A DNA stretch of 64,000 nt. Source: Dichetophora obliterata. Taxonomy: Eukaryota; Arthropoda; Insecta; Diptera; Sciomyzidae. Made by a program: the position numbers and the translations under genes. The stretch covers positions 123,108,920 to 123,172,919 of the forward strand of contig OY986438.1 in NCBI GenBank assembly GCA_963920525.1. The letters run 5' to 3'. The notes beneath the pieces are model-generated. The model was not told the DNA's origin, did no database searches, and saw only the letters and a program-made list of their open reading frames with translations. Position 1 is the first letter of the stretch; every line of letters starts with the position of its first letter. Below, piece after piece: positions 57,721 through 64,000 of this stretch.

Positions 57721-58764
57721 GGGGAGATTGGAGGGTTGTGAACCGGTTTTGGTTTTTGAGCTCTAACTTTTCACAGAATAAAAATATCGGAGAATCCAAG
57801 ATACCGTTGGAAAGGTGACTATAAAACGCAACTTCGGTTGTGAACCATCTATCAAATCCCAATAACTGTCGGAAAATGCGAAGTAAAACACCCATTATTT
57901 TATAATATGTTGATATTTTATGAGAGGAAAAGCATCGTGATGAATAGAAGTGTTCAATCGTACCTTTCTTCATCTTCATTCAAATCGGTGTCGCAATGTT
58001 CGCATGTGAAACTGAAACGCGTTCCCATATTGGTGCATTTCCACATGTGTTGCAATCGATGGAGTTTTTGCAAATGGTGCAAAAATCAATGTCCTCACGA
58101 GATGGTTTTAATGGTTCTTTGGCCTTGGGACGCTTTGGTGGTGCTGGTTGTGCCTTCTTCGGTGCTACTTTTGCTGGTGATTTTGACTTTGCTGCTGTTT
58201 TTTCTACTTCAGATCATCAATTTTATCTGGAAAAGTCAGCTCGCAGCGCTCCATTGCCTCTCAGCCACGTTTCGATAGTTTCTTTGGGTTGGCTGCCCAA
58301 TTTTATCCAGAAGTGACCAAATACTAGTGCTTCCTGATGCTATTTAACAGTTCTAGAACAAATCTTGTCTAATCACGGCAGTGGTTCACAACCCAGCCAT
58401 GACACCATTTTGTAAACGTCAAAAACAGCGACACTTCCAATCATATTTCAACATAACAAAATATTTGACCGTAAAATGGAATCAAAACACTAAATAAATA
58501 TGCATTGCACTTACCTTTTTGAAATAACTTAACGCACTCGTATAGCACTTTGAAAAAAATCAAAAAGTTTTTGCACTCGATTTTCAAATACGATTTCTGT
58601 AGCTACCACAAGCAATAGGTCTGTAAACTTAGGTGTAACTACAAAAACTGAGTCATGTCAAAAGATAACCTTGACAGTTGAAAGATTGGCGATATGTCAA
58701 TTAGGAAATGAAAAATTAGTAATGGTTCACAGCACAGCCTGGTTCACAACCCAGCCCTTCTCCC
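57721..58764 (-). mobile_element. TA-flanked element, GGGAGA...GGTTGTGAACC ends
   Basis: TA at 57719-57720 and 58765-58766. The imperfect ends both contain GGGTTGTGAACC near positions 15-28. The minus strand encodes a decayed protein with paired CxxC motifs. The TA duplication and G-rich ends suggest a pogo-type member of the Tc1/mariner superfamily, but this is inference. Confidence 0.65.
57957..58340 (-). pseudogene. Lys/Pro-rich zinc-ribbon protein fragment
   Basis: On the minus strand a basic, proline- and alanine-rich stretch (KSKSPAKVAPKKAQPAPP) leads into SREDIDFCTICKNSIDCNTC. After a one-step frame change come CEHCDTDLNEDEERYD and a stop near 57957. Stops upstream of the basic stretch break the gene. 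It may be the C-terminal tail of the transposase of the surrounding element; some pogo/jerky-like proteins carry a cysteine-rich tail. Confidence 0.55.
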
Positions 58765-58766
58765 TA

Positions 58767-59500
58767 TACTTAATTAAAGTGTTGATTTTTTTAAGAAATC
58801 ATCCACGCAATGTTTAATCGTTTTCTTTTCACGCGTTTGTGTTGCGAGAGTTTGATAAACTTCATGATACAGTGCATAAAAAACTGATGAGCCCCGAGCA
58901 AACGCAATGTGAGATACATAGACCTTAATTTGGGTTACCAAAAAAAGGTTGGCCAAGTCTGCCCTCATTTGAAAGTTATGTTGAGAGGGTTTTAGTGCCA
59001 TACAAATTTTATTTTTTTAATTATACCCTGGCCCAAATGGTATTTTTTGTGTAATTTAACCACTTTTTAACCGATCGTGAATTTATTGTGAAAATTCTCA
59101 AAGCCAAGGAATAACATATAGCTCGTTTTCAGCACTGAATATATTGCCTTTTCTTTTAGTTGCTGCTTTGATTGTTGGTTTCTTTTTTTTTTTTTAAAAA
59201 AAGATCAAAGAATCAAGGCATGCGCCTTATACAAATAAGGTTTGGTCTTTGGCCTGAAAGGAAAGTGATAGATTATTTAGATGAATTGATTGGAAACCAT
59301 ACGTGAATAATTGATTAGGCGAAACAAACGTTAAAGACAATTTGAATTGCTTCTAACCGAGGCTAGTGTTATGCCTTAACCTCGGCAAGCATTTCCAGCC
59401 CTTAGTTGTTCCCGTCCTTTTAGTTCCACATTTTCCACAATTTGCAAAAGTTGTGGATTTTTTTTAGTTTTAGTGTAGAAAAGAAGAAAGAAAGTGAAAA
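58767..59500. other. Spacer with one unrecognised short frame
   Basis: A 75-codon minus-strand frame (59001-58774) starting MALKPSQHNFQMRADLANLF has no low-complexity bias but no family I recognise. Otherwise AT-rich DNA. Confidence 0.35.
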
Positions 59501-59507
59501 CAACCAT

Positions 59508-59583
59508 GAACGAGCCCGGATTCAAATCAGGTACCTCTGGGTTGACAGTCTAGCGCAGTCTCCACTAGGCTACAAAGGCCGGC
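59508..59583 (-). repeat. tRNA-like SINE head
   Basis: The minus strand reads TTTGTAGCCTAGTGGAGAC (A-box-like; plus 59561-59572) and GATTTGAATCCGG (B-box-like; plus 59516-59528). The A box equals that of the SINE at 25713. The rest of the body is not the same, so it is a different or chimeric copy. Confidence 0.5.
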
Positions 59584-59605
59584 ATGCAATAACACGATCC
59601 TGGCT

Positions 59606-61084
59606 AAACGACTGCATTGATTGTGATGAAATTTAGTATGAAGCCTCTCCCGACCCAGAAATAGAAAACAGGCTATCAGAAGTCTTAAAAGCTTTCGATA
59701 GAGGCGCCTAAAGTAATAAAATATATATTGCTCAATAACGTCTGAACAGCTGGACCGATGGTGAAAGTTTTTTTATGAAAAACGAAGACAAACAAAGATG
59801 AACCGAAAACTAACGAAAAAAATCGAAGATAAACGGAGTCATTTCAAAGGCAAATTAAGTCAAATGAAGACACACGAAGATCAACCGAAGGCTAAATACC
59901 AAAAAACGAAGAAGTGATTTAAATAAAGTTATAGTATCTTTAAATTCGACAAAAATATATCAAATGCTCATAGCCATGCTCATAAGCTTTAATCTCAAAT
60001 AAACATCTTGGGTTTAAATTTGCTGAAATTTTATAAAAACCACGCCTATCTCCCATACAAAGTGATTTTATGAAAACAGTAGTCTTTTGAAATTCCATAA
60101 AAATTTATGCAATGACTTGAAATTTATGCGCTTATGTGAGCTTTTATTTATGATATCTCTGGAGTTTTATAAAAACATGTCAAGTGTAAAAATCATATTT
60201 CGAGAAATCTTGCATAAAAGTTTGCAATCGCCATATGGGTATTTCCACAGAAAAGTCTACAGTGACCAAAAAATGAAAGCTTATTAGAAACTTATTATCT
60301 TATGATTTTGTCTAAGAGAAACATTTTAATTTCTTTAATTTAAGCAATTTATGCATAAATTAATTTACGTTGAAGGTCAAATCGTCAGCACTGTATCATA
60401 AATGTAGGTTTTTTTTGCGTAAATGTTTAGGAAATAAGCTTTTTTGTTTTAGTAAAAATGGAAGGCATTAGCTAGAGATAATGAAAAAATGTTTGAGGCA
60501 AGGAAAGGACAATAAATTAAATTTGTTTTTTAATTACTTATTTATATAATTACTTAACTACCTAATTACTTAGTTACCCAATTCATCTACAGTGGAAATT
60601 TTAGTAACGTAACGCAAGAACAAAAAACCTAATACAAAAAATCAAAGAAGATTTTTAAATTTGATCACTTGGAAAATAAACTTATATTATTTCAAATTCT
60701 TCGAAAAAAAGTTGTATACAGAAAGTCTCGCCCAATTCAGAAAGCTTTGCAAATTATGTAATCCAAGTCAAAAACTACTTCCGTTTTTTGTAACGCAACG
60801 TCAACAAATATTTTTGCTTATATCTTTTAATCCTTCGAGTCGATAGTTGTCACTGTTTTTCTTAGTATAGTGCTACTTAATTACTTCGCAAATATAAAAA
60901 TACCCTTTTTAAAAATTAGACTTTTTCATTCTATTTTTTTAATATTTCTTCGTACAAATCGTCCGTAACGCCAGTTTGGAAATGCCCATATAAGTTATAT
61001 GAATGTGTGTTTCGTTGTTGTATTATAACTTTGGCTAAGGTTGGGCTAGAAGCTCCAGATTTTCTGCGTTTATAGTACTATATA
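59606..61084. other. AT-rich spacer
   Basis: Near 59735 the phrase GTCTGAACAGCTGGACCGATG resembles a Helitron 5' subterminal region (compare 53510). Several related AAGATGAACCGAA phrases follow at 59788-59890. No gene recognised. Confidence 0.4.
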
Positions 61085-62409
61085 TATATTAGAGCGGGTC
61101 GATTTGTAGGGAGTGAAAAAATTCACCAATTTCCCTATGATTTCCGTATTCTATGGGTTATTCCATGAAAATTTGCCGAAGGAACCATACCTCTATCGTT
61201 AAAATCGAGTCCCCTACTTTTGTTGGTGATTTTTTCCCAAATTGACGTTCGTATGAAATATTACCTACACGTTCACATCCATAACTCAAAAACTATCGAT
61301 CGGGTTTAATCGCCAGTAGGCGCGTTGGAAAGGTGAGCTCATTTTGATCAATTCGGTTGATTAATTCATGCGATTTATTATTTTGTTATTTTGTTTTAGC
61401 AATATCGCATGAATTAATCAACCGAATTCGATAAAATTGGGCTTAAACTCTTCGTTTTGAATTGTAAATTGAATTAAATAATGGATTGAGCCAAAAAAAT
61501 GGCCATGAAAGTAATATTCTTGGACAAAATCATGAAAAAAATGGAAAAATGGTCCAAAATTTGGACAAAAATGCCCGTAACTTTTGAACCGTTGGACCAA
61601 TGTTGGAGATTTTTTTTTTGTAAATTGATCAAAATGAGCTCACCTTTAACGGCGATTAAACCCGATCGATAGTTTTTGAGTTATGGATGTGAACGTGTAG
61701 GTAATATTTCATACGAACGTCAATTTGGGAAAAAATCTACCAACAAAAAGTAGGGGACTCGATTTTAACGATAGAGGTATGGTTCCTTTGGCAAATTTTC
61801 ATGGAATAACCCATAGAATACGGAAATCATAGGGAAATTGTCGAAAAATAAATCGCCCATTGCTCAGTGAAAATCAGTATTCTAGGGATCAAAATAAGAA
61901 ACTTTGCTCGAGGAACTATACCTCTAAAACGAATTCTAATGCCCCAAGTTTTGACTTTTGTCCCTTAGGGTCAAATTTTGAATAATCTCTCTTTGACCCA
62001 TTTAAAGTGCCCCAATCGAGTCCGACAAATGTATGACCGACTCCCGATAACTTTAGAGGGCCGATCCACCCATGCCAATGGCACATCCCTGGAACCCCCC
62101 TGGGGGTTCCCCATACAAACATTTAAAAAAATCACAATTTTTGGCACTTTACATGAAAAAATCAGCGAAATGGGATCGCCACTAGCATGGGTGGATCGGC
62201 CCTCCAAAATTAGTGGGGGTCGGTTATACATTTGGACTCGATTGGGGCACTCTAAATGGATCAAAGAGGGGTTTTTCAAAATTTGACTCTACGGGACAAA
62301 AGTTGGGGCATTAGAATTCGATTTAGAGGTATAGTTCCTCGGGCAAAGTTTCTTATTTTGATCCCAAGAATACGATTTTGCCTCCCCACAAATCGACCCG
62401 GCCTAATAT
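61085..62409. repeat. Two related hairpins in tandem inside shared outer ends
   Basis: The outer inverted ends (61085-61114 and 62381-62409) share GCGGGTCGATTTGT. Hairpin 1 has arms ~61115-61345 and ~61625-61850, with a smaller nested inverted repeat (AATTCGGTTGATTAATTCAT, 61350-61373 with 61404-61428). Hairpin 2 has arms ~61875-62090 and ~62155-62370. Both hairpins contain the order TATTCTA, TTTGC, GAGGAAC or AAGGAAC, ATACCTCTA, so they look like diverged copies. The two ~102-codon frames at 61971-62286 exist on both strands because of the palindrome. Confidence 0.8.
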
Positions 62410-63260
62410 ATATATATATATAATACCTATGTCTCATGTCGACTTAAGCTGTTATTACGTATCGACACAGATATGAATGGCTTTGAAATTTGGCAAAATC
62501 GAATAGGAGGGAAGCACGCCTACCTCCCGTAAAAAGTGACGTCATCAAAATAGCAACTTCTCCACAAATTTAAAAAAATTTATGAATTGACATAAGCTTT
62601 GCTGTACACAGTTCCGTTTTTGCCATAAGTGCACATGGGGCACACGCCCAGGGCTTCTGGCCTCACAAGGGCCCCGAAATGCTGACATATGCGTCCTTAA
62701 CACGAAAAAAGAGGATATCAGTACTTACTGTATTTTTTTCTGCTAAGAATTGATGTACTTTCAGCAGAAAGTTGTAAATTGCAACTCGGGTCAGATCGTT
62801 TTAGGTTTTTTAAACATTTGTAGTAGCAAGAGTTCTAGCTGCGGTCAACGAATGTCAAACGTAAGAAAATCAAAACGAGAGCGTGTTATGGTTGCTATGA
62901 TTGCATATATTGTTTGACATATGCTGACCGCAGCTCGTGAGAAGATAGGTAGTTGTCAAGGCTTCCTCATATATTGTTTTATCATGATTCTGACGAACTC
63001 ATACTTCGGAGTAAAAATAAAAAAGTAGCAGCTCAAAATGAAAATGTCAACAATTTACCTAAACTTACATTTCTCACAGTTGAAAAATTGAATGCTATAT
63101 AGCAAAATTTTTTACATTTTTACCTATAAAAAACATAAGGCTCAATACAGTGCAGAGACCCTTTTACATTTTTTTGGAAAGCCTTGATATTCCAATAAAG
63201 ATTGTCGTGGGCAGAGCTACGAGAATGCATATAGTATGGTTGGATAGTGTAGGAATAATA
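62410..63260. other. Spacer with a hairpin and a possible hAT end
   Basis: At 62609 CAGTTCCGTTTTTGCCATAA leads into a G/C-rich CCCAGGGC...GGGCCCC stretch, the style of some hAT 5' ends; no partner end was found. Arms 62837-62860 and 62912-62935 (AGCTGCGGTCA outermost) pair at 21 of 24 positions around a 51-nt loop. Confidence 0.45.
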
Positions 63261-63269
63261 CAACAACAC

Positions 63270-64000
63270 ATGCCCACAATAAATACTTCCCCATCAATTC
63301 CACAAGCATTTCTTAAACTTTCTCCATTTTAGTCTGATAGCCCAAAGACATGGTTTATCCAAGCCGAAATGCAATTTACCTTGCATAAAATCACGGACAA
63401 TATAACTAGATATCATAACGTAATCGTTGCACTTCCAAAAGATGTTTTTACTAAAGTCCTTGATTTTATCCAATCACCCCCTACCAACAAATTTTTATGA
63501 CAGTCTTAAGAAAGTACTATGAGAAAGATTCACTCTGAACGAAGAGTCACGTCTCAATCAAATCTTCACAAACTTACACATTGGTGATCGAAAACCTTCT
63601 GAGTTTTTCCGGGATATGAAAGTTCTCGCCGGACCAATGTCCATAATCGGCAAAGATTTTTTGTGTAAATTATGGCTTAGGAAATTACCACAACAAGTAC
63701 AAATATCTTTGATTACATCCAATGTAAGTTCTATAGACGAAAAGTTATCCTTGGCTAACAAAATTTTTATTGTTTCAAATCACCAAGAAATTTCAATATT
63801 GTCACACACTCAAAATAATTCTAATATGAAAGTAATTATGCAAAACTTGGTACAACTTACTTCAAAGATGTATGAAAAGTTCAACAGTTTATCATTGGAG
63901 GTAGCTGACCTAAGTAAGCGTAATCGATCCAGATCATCGTCTCGTTTAAGACGACAATCACCAAACAAACAACCAGAACATCAATTTTGCTGGTATCATT
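63270..64000 (+). pseudogene. LTR-retrotransposon Gag, 5' part, cut by window end
   Basis: From a plausible ATG at 63270 the frame reads to TAG at 63330-63332, then continues in the same frame through SPKTWFIQAEMQF to TGA at 63498. After a one-base shift at ~63496 it continues with one more stop (63520-63522), through SEFFRDMKVLAG, LWLRKLPQQVQ and an Arg/Ser-rich stretch, to QFCWYH at the window edge. These are features of the capsid-type Gag of Ty3/Gypsy-like elements; the final Cys-Trp-Tyr-His may open an atypical zinc knuckle as in the CsRn1 clade. The two stops and the frameshift indicate an inactive copy. The LTR should lie just upstream but was not recognised. Confidence 0.75.

Noticed and set aside
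61971..62286. A 102-codon frame on each strand as a real gene pair
   Set aside because: Both frames translate the two arms of the same palindrome, so each is the mirror of the other.

Overview
The window looks like transposon-dense heterochromatic or intergenic DNA from an insect, most likely a higher fly and plausibly a tephritid fruit fly. The evidence is strong AT richness, mariner, Tc1, hAT, piggyBac, Helitron and non-LTR elements of the kinds common in flies, and a tRNA-headed SINE whose body resembles short repeats I remember from tephritid genomes. That species-level impression is recall, not a database result. No intact host gene, functional tRNA or rRNA was found. Almost every coding region is a decayed mobile-element gene.

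Layout. 1-5 kb: a 28-bp-arm hairpin, a complete mariner (1080-2353) with one nonsense codon, and a foldback element whose arms are inverted tandem repeats. 5.4-8.6 kb: a Helitron with recognisable ends on the minus strand, hosting a further repeat. 9-13.5 kb: a tRNA-like SINE head, a minisatellite and a less repetitive stretch that may contain host UTR sequence. 13.6-16.2 kb: a hAT inside a hAT; the inner copy carries a spliced, decayed transposase and an intronic hairpin. 17.5-24.1 kb: a foldback element holding two small inverted-repeat elements, a second mariner and a piggyBac. 24.1-26.6 kb: a minus-strand LINE with endonuclease and reverse transcriptase remnants, hit by a SINE. 27.6-33.5 kb: two Tc1/mariner-type foldback MITEs and a Tc1-like element that itself holds a SINE and a hAT MITE. 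33.8-36.0 kb: about 15 copies of a 140-bp satellite ending in a Helitron 3' end. 38.1-39.7 kb: a large palindrome with Helitron-like start sequences. 40.8-44.2 kb: a hAT with exact 8-bp target duplications and a four-copy internal tandem repeat. 44.6-52.1 kb: a hAT transposase relic, then a LINE whose 3' region is split by a second piggyBac, which is in turn split by a zinc-finger-encoding element. 53.5-57.6 kb: a probable composite Helitron containing SINE-like pieces, a hAT MITE, a 5'-truncated LINE and a palindromic MITE. 57.7-58.8 kb: a TA-flanked element with a decayed zinc-finger protein. 61.1-62.4 kb: two related hairpins in tandem. 63.3-64.0 kb: the start of an LTR-retrotransposon Gag, cut by the window edge.

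The genes do not form a pathway. The story is one of layered insertion: target-site duplications (TA, TTAA, 8 bp, 13 bp) let many insertions be bounded to the base and put in relative order. No clearly new molecular system is proven. The best candidates for novelty are the foldback and palindromic families at 3.3-4.9, 17.5-24.1, 38.1-39.7 and 61.1-62.4 kb, the zinc-finger-encoding insert at 48.5-49.6 kb, and the intronic hairpin at 15.2 kb.
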